Origin: Ruminococcus sp.
GTDB taxonomy: Bacteria > Bacillota > Clostridia > Oscillospirales > Ruminococcaceae
Assembly: GCA_014799805.1 (NCBI GenBank)
Contig: JAAVHJ010000004.1
Span: 88,025-152,024 of the forward strand
Reading direction: 5' to 3'
Length of the DNA stretch: 64,000 bases
The notes beneath the pieces were generated by a model. That model did no database searches, was not told where the DNA came from, and saw only the letters and a program-made list of their open reading frames with translations. The position numbers were made by a program, and so were the translations under genes. Positions 53,260-63,525 of the stretch are shown piece after piece (the first letter of the stretch is position 1; each line of letters opens with the position of its first letter).

Positions 53260-54918
53260 TTATTTTTCAATCGGAAAATCCTGTTCTGTCAGCAAATGGA
53301 CAATTAATTTCATGATATTTAAAGAATCAATGGCATCTATCATATTATCTTGATTGGTATCACAATTTTTTTGCACTTGTTCTGTTATTATTTTTTGTCC
53401 TAAAATAATTTTATTTATCAGAATAATATCTAAAATATCTGTTTGGTTATCATTATTTGCATCACCCCATACCAGTTGTGAGAGTTCTCGCAGAATTTCA
53501 AATTCCAGATTGTCTTTTTCTGCATAGGCTTGTGCAGTGGAATTCTCATAGCCAATGATTTTCGCATTGCCAAATATGCCAGAATCTTCTGCAATTTCAC
53601 AATCTGGATTTAAAATTGTAATCTGATTTATTTCACAGTTAAATGCTTCTGCTTCAATTGATTTTACGCTTTCAGGAATGCTAATATGATTTATTTTCAT
53701 ATTGCCATAAAATGTTCTATATTTAATTTGTTTAATCGCTTCAGGAATTGTAATTTCTGTCAAAGCTGTGTATTCAAAACAAGAATCACCGATATAATTT
53801 AAATTTTTTGGCAAATATACTTGGCTTAGATTTTCACATTGATAGAATCCAGCTGTTTCCAGTGTAATCATAGTCTCAGGTAATATGACGCTTGTTAATC
53901 CAGTACAGGCAAATGCTTCTCTGCCAATATAATCTAAATCTTCTGGAAATCTGACTGATTGTAATGCTGAACAATTTAAAAATACCCGCTCTGGAATGCT
54001 TGTTAATTTTTTTGGCAAAGTTAATTCTGACAACATAGTACAAGATTCAAATGCACGTTCTCCCATAAGTTGCATTTGCTCTGGCAAGATAACTGTTTTC
54101 AGATTTGTACAAAATGCAAATGCACAAAAGCCTAATGTATTTAGCATTTTGCCTTTGAAAAGCACTGATTGCAAAGCCGTTTTTGAAAATGCATAACTAT
54201 CTATTTCTTGTACTTGTTCTGGAATTTCAATTTCTGTTAAGCCAGAATTATAAAATGCATAACTTTCAATAGAAATGATATTCTCTGGTAAGATAATTTC
54301 TTCAAGACTTGTACAATCATGAAATAACCCATAATGAATGATATCTAAGTTTTCAGAAAGTTTCACAGAATGCAACGATTCGCAATAAGCAAAAGCATTT
54401 TTTTCAATTTCTGTTACATTGTCATGCATGGTTACTTGTTCTAGTTCATAGCAACACCAGAAGGCACTGTCTCCAATAAATTTCAAATTACTTGGTAAAT
54501 TTATATTTTTTAATACAATGCAATCCTGAAATGCACTGTCTTCTATGATTTCCAAAGAATCAGGCAACTGAATAGAAATTAAACTTGTACAAGCTTTAAA
54601 AGCATCTCGTTCTAGTCTTGTAATTCCCTCTGGAATGCTAACAGATACAAGTCCTGTACAGCCTGCAAATGCATTATTTCCAATAGAAGTCACTGGCAAA
54701 TGATTAATCTCTGTGGGAATGACAAGAGTTTCTTCCAGATTTTCATAACCTGTAATTGTAATTGTATTTTCCTCTGTAATAGTATAATATAAATTTTCAT
54801 AACTTTGTTCATTTTCTGCTATTGCAGTAATAGTATTTATATTTTTTATAACAGGAGCTGTCCCTGTTGCTAATAGGCAAATGATGGATAAAATAGCAAT
54901 ATATTTTCTAAATTTCAT
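53260..54918 (-). CDS. Secreted BspA-type leucine-rich-repeat protein with C-terminal dockerin
   Basis: A 552-residue exported protein. The signal peptide (about 1-36) is followed by about 15 BspA/TpLRR repeats of 22-23 residues (about 60-480; e.g. the recurrent SIGNNAFAGCTGLVSV and YIGDSAFWCCYELEQV), and a C-terminal type I dockerin (about 490-552, loops DANNDNQTD and DTNQDNMID). BspA repeats usually bind proteins or cell surfaces, so this may be an adhesion or substrate-recognition subunit of the docked complex. Confidence 0.88.
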   Translation of the reverse strand: MKFRKYIAILSIICLLATGTAPVIKNINTITAIAENEQSYENLYYTITEENTITITGYENLEETLVIPTEINHLPVTSIGNNAFAGCTGLVSVSIPEGITRLERDAFKACTSLISIQLPDSLEIIEDSAFQDCIVLKNINLPSNLKFIGDSAFWCCYELEQVTMHDNVTEIEKNAFAYCESLHSVKLSENLDIIHYGLFHDCTSLEEIILPENIISIESYAFYNSGLTEIEIPEQVQEIDSYAFSKTALQSVLFKGKMLNTLGFCAFAFCTNLKTVILPEQMQLMGERAFESCTMLSELTLPKKLTSIPERVFLNCSALQSVRFPEDLDYIGREAFACTGLTSVILPETMITLETAGFYQCENLSQVYLPKNLNYIGDSCFEYTALTEITIPEAIKQIKYRTFYGNMKINHISIPESVKSIEAEAFNCEINQITILNPDCEIAEDSGIFGNAKIIGYENSTAQAYAEKDNLEFEILRELSQLVWGDANNDNQTDILDIILINKIILGQKIITEQVQKNCDTNQDNMIDAIDSLNIMKLIVHLLTEQDFPIEK

Positions 54919-54958
54919 AAAAACCCTCCTGTGAATTTCTGTAAATCTTTATAGAATT

Positions 54959-54987
54959 ATTCTAACAGATTTTCCTGAAATTCACAA
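54959..54987 (-). promoter_or_regulatory. SigA-type promoter for the LRR-dockerin gene
   Basis: On the minus strand TTGTGA (54987-54982), a 17-base spacer and TAGAAT (54964-54959). Confidence 0.5.
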
Positions 54988-55112
54988 GATAATTGCTAGT
55001 TTTTCTTCGATTTGCATAAAAATAAATATCTAATTTTAGCAAAATTCACTAAATTTTTATTTTCTAATTTCTGGGCATAATTCTAAATTTTTTACTTGGA
55101 AAATATTGTTTC

Positions 55113-55141
55113 TTGACATTATACACAAATTATGTTATGAT
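55113..55141 (+). promoter_or_regulatory. SigA-type promoter for the CAP-domain gene
   Basis: Consensus TTGACA (55113-55118), a 17-base spacer and TATGAT (55136-55141). Confidence 0.7.
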
Positions 55142-55199
55142 TAGTTTATGCTTCACAGCAAAAAATCTAAATTTTAATTTTTGAAAGGGGTTAATTTCC

Positions 55200-56021
<822 letters not shown>

Positions 56022-56035
56022 TTTTTGCCCAAAAA

Positions 56036-56069
56036 TTCCCTGCTGAATCATTCAGCAGGGCTTTTTTTC
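56036..56069 (+). terminator. Terminator after the CAP-protein gene
   Basis: CCCTGCTGAAT and ATTCAGCAGGG arms with a one-base centre (effective loop four to five bases), followed by CTTTTTTT. Confidence 0.8.
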
Positions 56070-56090
56070 ATAAGAATCTAACACAAGCTA

Positions 56091-56119
56091 TTGACAAAGT
56101 TTTTAAATTATGCTAAAAT
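56091..56119 (+). promoter_or_regulatory. SigA-type promoter for PEP carboxykinase
   Basis: Consensus TTGACA (56091-56096), a 17-base spacer and TAAAAT (56114-56119). Confidence 0.7.
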
Positions 56120-56198
56120 AAATATGTCAAGTATTGACAAGTGTATTTACTGCAAGTACACAAGATTAAATTTATTGAATTTAAGGAGGACTAAACCA

Positions 56199-58025
56199 AT
56201 GGCTTTAGAAGGCGCACTGACGACAAATCAGAAAGTTCTGGACTGGGTTCAGGAAATGGTTGACTTATGCAAACCAGACAAAGTAGTTTGGATTGACGGT
56301 TCACAAGAGCAGTTAGACGCTCTTACAAAAGAAGTAACATCTTTACCAGATGGTGACCCAAACAAAATGTATTATTTAAATCAGGAAGAACTCCCTGGTT
56401 GTCTGTATCACAGAACCGCTGTGAATGACGTTGCACGTGTAGAGGACAGAACATTTATTTGTACAAAAACAAAAGAAGATGCAGGTCCAACAAATAACTG
56501 GATGGATCCACAGGAAATGTATGCAAAATTGAGACCTATGTATGACGGCGTTATGAAAGGTCAAACGATGTATGTTATCCCATATTCTATGGGTCCTGTT
56601 GCTTCTCCAATTTCCAAAGTTGGTGTAGAATTGACAGATTCTATTTATGTTGTATTAAACATGAATATCATGACAAGAATGGGTAAAGCTGCATTTGACA
56701 AATTGGGTGATTCCAATGACTTTGTAAGAGGTTTACACTCCAAAGCACAGGTTGACCCTGAAAACAGATATATTGTACAATTCCCAGAAGATAATACAAT
56801 CTGGTCTATTAATTCAGCATATGGCGGTAATGTAATTTTATCTAAAAAATGCTTTGCTTTAAGAATTGCATCTTTCCAAGGCAAAAATGAAGGCTGGATG
56901 GCTGAACATATGTTAATTTTAGGTGTTCAGAAACCAAATGGCGATACAAAATATGTTTGTGCTGCATTCCCGTCTGCTTGTGGCAAAACAAATCTTGCAA
57001 TGCTGATTCCACCAGAGGGCTATTTGAAGAATGGCTATAAGGTATTCACAGTTGGTGATGATATTGCATGGCTGAAACCTGGTGAAGATGGCAGATTATA
57101 TGCAATTAACCCTGAAAATGGATTCTTTGGTGTTGCTCCTGGTACAAATGAAAAATCTAATTTCAATGCATTGGCATCTACAAAGAAAAATGCAATTTTC
57201 ACAAATGTTGCATTAAATAACGATAATAATACTGTTTGGTGGGAAAAATTGTCTAAAAATCCGCCCAAGAATGCGACAGAATGGACTGGTAATGTTGTTG
57301 ATGGTGAAGCTTATACAGCTGAAGGCAAAACACTTGCACATCCAAATTCAAGATTTACAGCACCAGCACAGAATTGCCCTTGCTTGTCTCCTGAATTTGA
57401 TAATCCACAGGGCGTTCCAGTATCAGCTATTATTTTCGGTGGCAGACGTGCTTCTACAACACCGTTAGTATATCAATCATTTGATTGGACACATGGTACT
57501 TATATCGGCTCTGCTGTATCTTCTGAAACAACTGCTGCTGCAACAGGTGCAGTTGGTGTTCTGAGACATGACCCAATGGCTATGAAGCCGTTTATTGGCT
57601 ATAACGTAGGTGACTATTGGAATCACTGGCTTGAAATGGGCGAAACACTTGGAGATAAAGCACCTAAAATTTTCAATGTCAACTGGTTTAAGCAGGACGA
57701 AAACGGCAACTTCATTTGGCCTGGTTTCGGCGATAATATGAGAGTGTTAGACTGGATTATTAAACGCTGTGAAGGTGAAGTTGACGCTGATGAAACTGCA
57801 ATTGGCTACTTGCCTAAGAAAGAAGATATTAATCTTGAGGGTATCGAAGACGAAGTAACACCTGAAATTCTGGATAAATTACTTGACGTTGACAAAGAAC
57901 TTTGGACAAAAGAAATCGCTGAAATGCGTAGATATTATGATGAAGATATTGCTGCAAAAGGCGGTCGTGTTCCACAGGCTTTGAGAGATACACTTGATAA
58001 AATTGAAGCTCGTTTGAATAGCTGA
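56199..58025 (+). CDS. pckG: GTP-dependent phosphoenolpyruvate carboxykinase
   Basis: A 608-residue enzyme interconverting oxaloacetate plus GTP with PEP plus CO2 and GDP. The start is ATG 56199 (MALEGALTTNQKVLDWVQEM) behind AAGGAGG; the frame is open back to the promoter but that part is untranslated. GTP-type motifs include FPSACGKTNLAML (P-loop), VGDDIAWLKPG, and the NCPCLSPEFDNPQGVP region. In fermenters that make succinate it can fix CO2 onto PEP; with PPDK in the same window it completes pyruvate/PEP/oxaloacetate cycling. Confidence 0.96.
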   Translation: MALEGALTTNQKVLDWVQEMVDLCKPDKVVWIDGSQEQLDALTKEVTSLPDGDPNKMYYLNQEELPGCLYHRTAVNDVARVEDRTFICTKTKEDAGPTNNWMDPQEMYAKLRPMYDGVMKGQTMYVIPYSMGPVASPISKVGVELTDSIYVVLNMNIMTRMGKAAFDKLGDSNDFVRGLHSKAQVDPENRYIVQFPEDNTIWSINSAYGGNVILSKKCFALRIASFQGKNEGWMAEHMLILGVQKPNGDTKYVCAAFPSACGKTNLAMLIPPEGYLKNGYKVFTVGDDIAWLKPGEDGRLYAINPENGFFGVAPGTNEKSNFNALASTKKNAIFTNVALNNDNNTVWWEKLSKNPPKNATEWTGNVVDGEAYTAEGKTLAHPNSRFTAPAQNCPCLSPEFDNPQGVPVSAIIFGGRRASTTPLVYQSFDWTHGTYIGSAVSSETTAAATGAVGVLRHDPMAMKPFIGYNVGDYWNHWLEMGETLGDKAPKIFNVNWFKQDENGNFIWPGFGDNMRVLDWIIKRCEGEVDADETAIGYLPKKEDINLEGIEDEVTPEILDKLLDVDKELWTKEIAEMRRYYDEDIAAKGGRVPQALRDTLDKIEARLNS

Positions 58026-58043
58026 TTATTTTAAAAATGCAAA

Positions 58044-58080
58044 TAATTTCCCTGTTTTGCGACAGGGAAGTTATTTTTTT
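58044..58080 (+). terminator. Terminator after pckG
   Basis: AATTTCCCTGT and ACAGGGAAGTT arms (one G-T pair), followed by ATTTTTTT. Confidence 0.75.
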
Positions 58081-58142
58081 GTGAATAATGCTAATTTTTA
58101 AATTCTTGATTTATATAAATTTGACAAAAAAATTAGAAACGA

Positions 58143-58171
58143 TTGCAATTTTTATATGAGTGTGTTATAAT
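58143..58171 (+). promoter_or_regulatory. SigA-type promoter for the zinc-ribbon/Sel1 gene
   Basis: TTGCAA (58143-58148), a 17-base spacer and consensus TATAAT (58166-58171). Confidence 0.65.
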
Positions 58172-58222
58172 AAAAATAATAAAATTTAGATGCTTGGCAT
58201 CGTATATAAAGGAGTTGCAGTA

Positions 58223-59242
58223 ATGGCACAGAAAACTTGTTATAGTTGTGGTGCAAGACTGGCTAACAATCAAGTTAGCTGTAAGAATTGTGGCGCACAT
58301 CAATGGCGTAAAGGCACAGACAAAATGAGTATTGACAAGCTCAAAGAATTTGCAGACGAAGAATACCGTCAAGGCAGACTTGGCACATCAGAAGAACATA
58401 ATCGTCATATGGAAAAATCTATGTTTTTATATTCGATTATTGTGGAAAAAATCACTTATATGGCTCCAAAAATGGAAGCAATTGAACCTATGGAACGTTG
58501 CATTCACATGTTAGAATATATTCTCATGCAGGAACGCCGTGCAAGTTTCTTAGGTGATGAAAGAAGACAAGCCCGTTATAGAGAATTGCTTGATAAAATT
58601 ACAAATGCAAAAGACAATCTTGTTTATGAACGCATGGAAAAAGCACATGCCAATGAACAAGTAAATCAGGTAAAACAGGCTACTCCTGAACCAGTTGAAG
58701 AACAACCTGTATTTGAAAACACAAATGTACAGGCACAGCCTGCACCAGCTCCAGCTCCTGCCCCAGTTCGTGATGTATTAGATGATTTAGTAGACTATGC
58801 ATTATTTATTGTAGAGGGCATGGACGAAATGGGCAGCTGGACATTCCTAGGCAAGCCAAGAACCAAAAACTATATGACAAGTATGCTTGGTTTCCTGCGT
58901 GATATTAAAGGTCGTATGGATACACTGGAACAAAAAGAAAAAGATGTGCTTTTGCATGTAATGTTCCAAGTTGCAGATAGTTATAAAAATGGTACATATC
59001 CGTTCCCACAGAATCCCGACAGAGCGATTGCTTGGCATACAGAGGCATCTAACAGAGGGCTTGTATTATCACATCTTGCCATTGGTGAAATTTATCTGAA
59101 TGGTAGCGGTGGTATGCGTCCACAACCAGAAAAGGCTTTAGAATGGTATCAGAAAGCACTTGATGCGAACAGCTCCGAAAAAATCAATGATTATGCTGAA
59201 GCTGCTATTGAGCATATTAAATACACTATGAACAATCGCTAA
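58223..59242 (+). CDS. Zinc-ribbon protein with Sel1-like C-terminal repeats
   Basis: A 339-residue cytoplasmic protein. The start is ATG 58223 behind GGAGTTGCAGTA. The N-terminus is a double-CxxC zinc ribbon (CYSCGARL and CKNCGAH). A helical region (about 30-140) is followed by a Pro/Ala/Gln-rich linker (about 150-180). The C-terminal part contains a Sel1/TPR-like unit (about 268-325: DRAIAWHTEASNRGLVLSHL, then EKALEWYQKAL). Such proteins are usually adaptors. No partner is obvious. Confidence 0.72.
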   Translation: MAQKTCYSCGARLANNQVSCKNCGAHQWRKGTDKMSIDKLKEFADEEYRQGRLGTSEEHNRHMEKSMFLYSIIVEKITYMAPKMEAIEPMERCIHMLEYILMQERRASFLGDERRQARYRELLDKITNAKDNLVYERMEKAHANEQVNQVKQATPEPVEEQPVFENTNVQAQPAPAPAPAPVRDVLDDLVDYALFIVEGMDEMGSWTFLGKPRTKNYMTSMLGFLRDIKGRMDTLEQKEKDVLLHVMFQVADSYKNGTYPFPQNPDRAIAWHTEASNRGLVLSHLAIGEIYLNGSGGMRPQPEKALEWYQKALDANSSEKINDYAEAAIEHIKYTMNNR

Positions 59243-59260
59243 TTCAGAATTTTAAAATAA

Positions 59261-59296
59261 AAAACACTTCTGGATTTTCTGGAAGTGTTTTTTTAT
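59261..59296 (+). terminator. Terminator after the zinc-ribbon/Sel1 gene
   Basis: AACACTTCtgg and ctgGAAGTGTT arms with a short loop, followed by TTTTTTTA. Confidence 0.75.
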
Positions 59297-59322
59297 AGAT
59301 TTATTTAACTAGGAGGTTTTTT

Positions 59323-59967
59323 ATGTCAGAAATTTTTAATATTATATCTATGACAGAACAAGAAAAAATGCTTGCTAGCAAAATTTATGATTCATCTGAT
59401 GAAGAACTAGTAAAAATGCGTACGAAAGCACATAGATTATCACATGATTATAATCATTGCTATGATGACGAAACAGAAAAAAGAAATGCAATTTTAAAGC
59501 AATTACTCCCACATGCTGGAAAAGATTTATATTTGCAATCACCAATTCAATTTGACTATGGTGTATTTACAAGATTTGGTGATAGATGTTATGCAAATTT
59601 TAATCTTGTTATATTAGATTGTGCAAAGGTTACAATTGGGAATGATGTTTTTTTTGGTCCTAACTGCACACTTGCAACACCAATGCACCCGTTTTTATCT
59701 TCTGAACGTAATATGAAAACTCATGAAGATGGTAGTTTATATAATTTAGAATATGCAAAACCAATTAAAATTGGCAATGGTTGTTGGATTGCAAGTAATG
59801 TTACTATCTGTGGCGGTGTGACAATTGGAGATGATACAATTATTGGTGCAGGAAGTGTTGTGACAAGAGATATTCCCTCTGGTGTACTCGCTGTTGGAAA
59901 TCCCTGCAAAGTGATTAGAAAATTAACAGAACAAGATTCTATTTATCTAAAACAAGAATTATTTTAA
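59323..59967 (+). CDS. Maltose/galactoside O-acetyltransferase family protein
   Basis: A 214-residue left-handed-beta-helix acetyltransferase. The N-terminal helical part includes MLASKIYDSSDEEL and the RLSHDYNHC stretch typical of maltose acetyltransferases. Hexapeptide repeats run from about 75 to 195, with the catalytic His in LATPMHPF (about 121). GVLAVGNPCKVIRKL closes the helix. It would acetylate sugars with acetyl-CoA. The start follows AGGAGG. Confidence 0.9.
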   Translation: MSEIFNIISMTEQEKMLASKIYDSSDEELVKMRTKAHRLSHDYNHCYDDETEKRNAILKQLLPHAGKDLYLQSPIQFDYGVFTRFGDRCYANFNLVILDCAKVTIGNDVFFGPNCTLATPMHPFLSSERNMKTHEDGSLYNLEYAKPIKIGNGCWIASNVTICGGVTIGDDTIIGAGSVVTRDIPSGVLAVGNPCKVIRKLTEQDSIYLKQELF

Positions 59968-59973
59968 TTTTAT

Positions 59974-60891
59974 CTAGCTTACAGTAACAGAAATTTCAAT
60001 TTCTGGCTTTGTGTTATTATCTATTTCTATTTCTGCATTTTCTAATAAATCCTGCATGCCTATTACATCTGCATTGGCATTCAGCATTTCTAAAGCAGCC
60101 AATTTACATTGTTTTTGAATTAAATTCTGGAGCGTGTCACGCAATTCCTGTGTACTGTCTTTTGTATTGACTTTTACATGATAATATAATTTTCCATGTT
60201 GAACAGATTTTTGTATTTTCGTTTTTTCAATAAAAATATCTTGTTTTTCCTGTGTTTCTGGTGTTTCAAGCGTCATGGTGAAACTTCCTGAATTACGGCG
60301 TAACCAATACATGCCTTTTGAAGCAATATCAGATAATTTCGTACAAGTGCCGTTTTTGTGCAATAAAACTAATTCTGGATAATCTTCTGTTTTCGATTCT
60401 GTTGGAATTAATGCTGTTTCCCAAATACCGTGCCATTCATTCAGAACTGTAGATAATTCTGTAGAACTTAATAAACCATTTTGTTCAGACATGCGTATCA
60501 TGTGAACAGTTGCTGTGCTGTCAGCGTCTTGGAAATATTCTTCTGGATTGGTATATAAAATTTTACATGCTGGTGAAAGTCCTTGCTCGAATAATAATTC
60601 TTCTGTTGGTTCCAATGTGCAAGTACCATCAAGGCATAATAATTCTGTATGCCCGATAAATATTTTTCCACCGTTGACAGATTCTTCACAGCGTAATACT
60701 TCGGCAATGCTCATGCCTGTGACTGGTTCTGTTGCGGAATCTTGTTCAAAGCCTTGTGTATAAAAGCTTAATTCTTCATCACAGCTTAAGCCTATGGCTT
60801 GTGTATAGACTCTATCAGCAATAGATTCTGAACTACAACCAGTCAATAACAAGCTAAATGCTAAAAAAAATAATAGTTTAAAACGCTTCAT
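59974..60891 (-). CDS. gerAC: Ger(x)C-family spore germination lipoprotein (GerAC-like)
   Basis: A 305-residue lipoprotein with lipobox LLTGCSS (Cys at about 19). It is shorter and more diverged than Bacillus GerAC (about 370) but has the position and layout of the C subunit. It forms part of the nutrient-germinant receptor at the spore inner membrane. The start overlaps the B-subunit stop by 14 bases. Assignment rests mainly on operon context and the lipobox. Confidence 0.8.
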   Translation of the reverse strand: MKRFKLLFFLAFSLLLTGCSSESIADRVYTQAIGLSCDEELSFYTQGFEQDSATEPVTGMSIAEVLRCEESVNGGKIFIGHTELLCLDGTCTLEPTEELLFEQGLSPACKILYTNPEEYFQDADSTATVHMIRMSEQNGLLSSTELSTVLNEWHGIWETALIPTESKTEDYPELVLLHKNGTCTKLSDIASKGMYWLRRNSGSFTMTLETPETQEKQDIFIEKTKIQKSVQHGKLYYHVKVNTKDSTQELRDTLQNLIQKQCKLAALEMLNANADVIGMQDLLENAEIEIDNNTKPEIEISVTVS

Positions 60892-61894
60892 GGGAATGCT
60901 CCTTGTGAATGGATTTAGAAAATTGTTTCATGCGTAATAATAAAGGCACTAAAAATGCTAATACAGGTAATGCAATTGATGTGATATTTTGCATAATATT
61001 AATATCTGTCAGCCATGCCAATAATAGCATAAATAATAGCGAAACTGGAGCTGTATATTTGCTAAATGCAGGGAATAAAATTTCTGCTAAATGCCCGACA
61101 ATGCCTGTTTGTATGGTAATATGCATGATATATAGCATCACAAAAAGTAAAATATATAATGCATCTGCTCGTTGTCCTTGTAAAGGCTGTGAAAGTGTTG
61201 TCAGCATAAAAAATGGATAACCTGTTAATTCTGTTAATCTGCCTCCAACAGTAATACTTAGAAATAATATTAATACACAAAAACTAGCTTTTGTCAGTAA
61301 ATAGCTATTAATAGCAATATTTTTCCTGTCTTTTACTCTGTCTAATAATACCCATGCTATCATTAATTCGTTACTTAATGCATTATAAATATTAATACTC
61401 TCCCAAAAGCCTGTTCTACTTAGAGAAATTCTGCTAATATCAATGCGTTTCCATGCACCTAATATTAGCACGATAATAGAAATGATAAATAAGCCTATAA
61501 TAAATGGCGTGCCTCTTGCAGTTGCTTTTAATCCAACAGAACTTGTATAAAAACATGTCAGGATAATTAAAACACCTGCTGTGATTTTCCCAGAAGATGG
61601 CAATAATTGTGGCGGTGCAACTTGCCAAAGTTGTATAAAGCTCTGTCCTCCCCATAATAGAAAAAATGCAATATATAATATGCCAAGCAATTTTTGTGAT
61701 TGAATTAATTTTTCAAAAGAACCTTGTTGTTTCGCTAGGGCTAACATAGGCAAGCAAAATAATATTTGCAATAAACAGCCAGCGATTGTGCCTAAAATCT
61801 GCCCGCTTCCATAAAGAGAGGGGATACAAATGACTGACCATGCCCCGGATAATACTAAAATGCAATATAATTGACTACTACGAATTTTGTTCAT
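60878..61894 (-). CDS. gerAB: Spore germination permease-like protein (GerAB-like)
   Basis: A 338-residue membrane protein with about ten hydrophobic segments, of the APC-superfamily GerAB type. The first helix LYCILVLSGAWSVICIP, and the later SVGLKATARGTPF segment, fit this family. It would bind the germinant. It overlaps gerAA by 17 bases and gerAC by 14 bases, indicating translational coupling. Confidence 0.88.
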   Translation of the reverse strand: MNKIRSSQLYCILVLSGAWSVICIPSLYGSGQILGTIAGCLLQILFCLPMLALAKQQGSFEKLIQSQKLLGILYIAFFLLWGGQSFIQLWQVAPPQLLPSSGKITAGVLIILTCFYTSSVGLKATARGTPFIIGLFIISIIVLILGAWKRIDISRISLSRTGFWESINIYNALSNELMIAWVLLDRVKDRKNIAINSYLLTKASFCVLILFLSITVGGRLTELTGYPFFMLTTLSQPLQGQRADALYILLFVMLYIMHITIQTGIVGHLAEILFPAFSKYTAPVSLLFMLLLAWLTDINIMQNITSIALPVLAFLVPLLLRMKQFSKSIHKEHSHEAF

Positions 61895-63341
61895 GATATT
61901 CCTCCACAGTGAAATTCCCAGATTGCATTTGTTGGAAATTTACTCTTGTTGCGACATCTCGCATAGATTTTGGTATAAATGGTGCTAAAGGTGCAGTGAC
62001 TGGAAATCCAAAATTTTCTGTTGCACAAAGATTAAATAATACTATCATGCCTAACAAGCCAATTCCAAATAAGCCCCATAATCCTCCTGTAATAATAAAT
62101 GCTAATCTTAATACAGTAATTACTGGATTTAAATCAGGTGTAATAAATCCTGCAATCACAGAAATTGCAACCATAGTTAACATAGGTGTGCTAATTAAAC
62201 CAGATGAAACTGCGGAATCGCCTATAATTAAGCCTGCTACAATGCTGACAGCTCCGCCAACAGATTTTGGCAAACGTAGTCCTGCTTCTCGAATGATTTC
62301 ATACATGAGTAATACAAATATTGTTTCTACTGGTAATGACAGAGGAGCTTTTTGCTCTGCCTGTGTTAAAATTAATACAAGTGTACTGTTTAATAATTCA
62401 GGGTGATGCATGCAAACGGCAATATATAATGCAGGTAATAATATTGCCAATAAAAATCCTAAATATTTTATCCAACGGCTGAAAGTCGCATAATAAGGCT
62501 TGTCATTATAGTCGTCTAGTGTCTGAAAATTTTCAACAAATAGTTTTGGAATTACTATTACAAATGGTGTGCCGTCAATTAATAATGCAATTCTGCCCTC
62601 TAGTAATTTTGAGCATAATACATCAGGACGTTGTGTTAAACTTACACTGTCAAATAAACTGCCTCGGCATTTTTCTAAAAAAGATTCCAAATAGCCTGTT
62701 GATAATACAGTATCTAATTTCACAGAAGCAAGCTTTTTTTTTACTTGTTGCAATAGTTGTGCTGGTACTCTGTCTGTCATGTAGCAAAGGCATATATCTG
62801 TCTGGCTAAGATTTCCAATCTGGGATATTTCAAATTTTAATAACGGCGTTTTCATTCTACGGCGAATTAATGACATATTAGTTCGGATTGTTTCAATAAA
62901 GCCTTCCTGTGCACCAAGAATATTTTTTTCTCCCGAAGGTTCGCCAATACTTCGTTTATCATAACCCTGGACACCAAAGGCTAATGCTTTATTTTGCCCT
63001 TCTGCAAATAAAATTGCAAATCCAGAATATAATAATTTAAAAAAATCTTTATAATTTCTGACAACAGGTCTGTCTAAAGATAATAATAAATGATTCTGAA
63101 TATGCTGAAATAAATTTTCACTGTCTAATTGCATTGGGATTTCTGTTAAGGGTTTAATAATTAAATCTGTCATAATTGCAGTAGATAACATGCCTTCACA
63201 GCCTAACACCGCACAGGAAATATTTCCTATTACTAAGCGATTAATTAAAATATCAGAGCTGTTATTTGCAATTTGCCGAACTTCTGCAAGAGATTCTTCC
63301 AGATTTGCTGATATGGTTTTTTGTTTATAATTATCATTCAT
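61878..63341 (-). CDS. gerAA: Spore germination protein GerAA-like
   Basis: A 487-residue receptor A subunit. The cytoplasmic N-terminal domain (about 1-240) contains the family segments GYLESFLEKC, RPDVLCSKLLEGRIALLIDGTP and ATFSRWIKYLGF near the first membrane helix. Five or so membrane helices follow, with LPVETIFVLLMYEIIREAGLRLPK, which is strongly conserved. The operon order A-B-C is standard. It implies the organism makes spores or descends from a spore former. Confidence 0.94.
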   Translation of the reverse strand: MNDNYKQKTISANLEESLAEVRQIANNSSDILINRLVIGNISCAVLGCEGMLSTAIMTDLIIKPLTEIPMQLDSENLFQHIQNHLLLSLDRPVVRNYKDFFKLLYSGFAILFAEGQNKALAFGVQGYDKRSIGEPSGEKNILGAQEGFIETIRTNMSLIRRRMKTPLLKFEISQIGNLSQTDICLCYMTDRVPAQLLQQVKKKLASVKLDTVLSTGYLESFLEKCRGSLFDSVSLTQRPDVLCSKLLEGRIALLIDGTPFVIVIPKLFVENFQTLDDYNDKPYYATFSRWIKYLGFLLAILLPALYIAVCMHHPELLNSTLVLILTQAEQKAPLSLPVETIFVLLMYEIIREAGLRLPKSVGGAVSIVAGLIIGDSAVSSGLISTPMLTMVAISVIAGFITPDLNPVITVLRLAFIITGGLWGLFGIGLLGMIVLFNLCATENFGFPVTAPLAPFIPKSMRDVATRVNFQQMQSGNFTVEEYHEQNS

Positions 63342-63430
63342 AAATTCACCTGATTTCTATGCTTTTAGAATTAGCTTTTCCTTTTTTTCTTAAATTATAC
63401 AAGTTATGTCTTAATTTACAAAAAAAATTG

Positions 63431-63459
63431 TTGCATTTTTAATTATTTTGTGATATAAT
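63431..63459 (+). promoter_or_regulatory. SigA-type promoter for the CapA-like gene
   Basis: TTGCAT (63431-63436), a 17-base spacer and consensus TATAAT (63454-63459). It lies in the divergent region with the gerA operon. Confidence 0.7.
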
Positions 63460-63525
63460 GTTTAAGAGAGTTAATTTTGCAGAAAATTTGATAATGCAAT
63501 CAAGATAAGAAAGGATATTTATATT

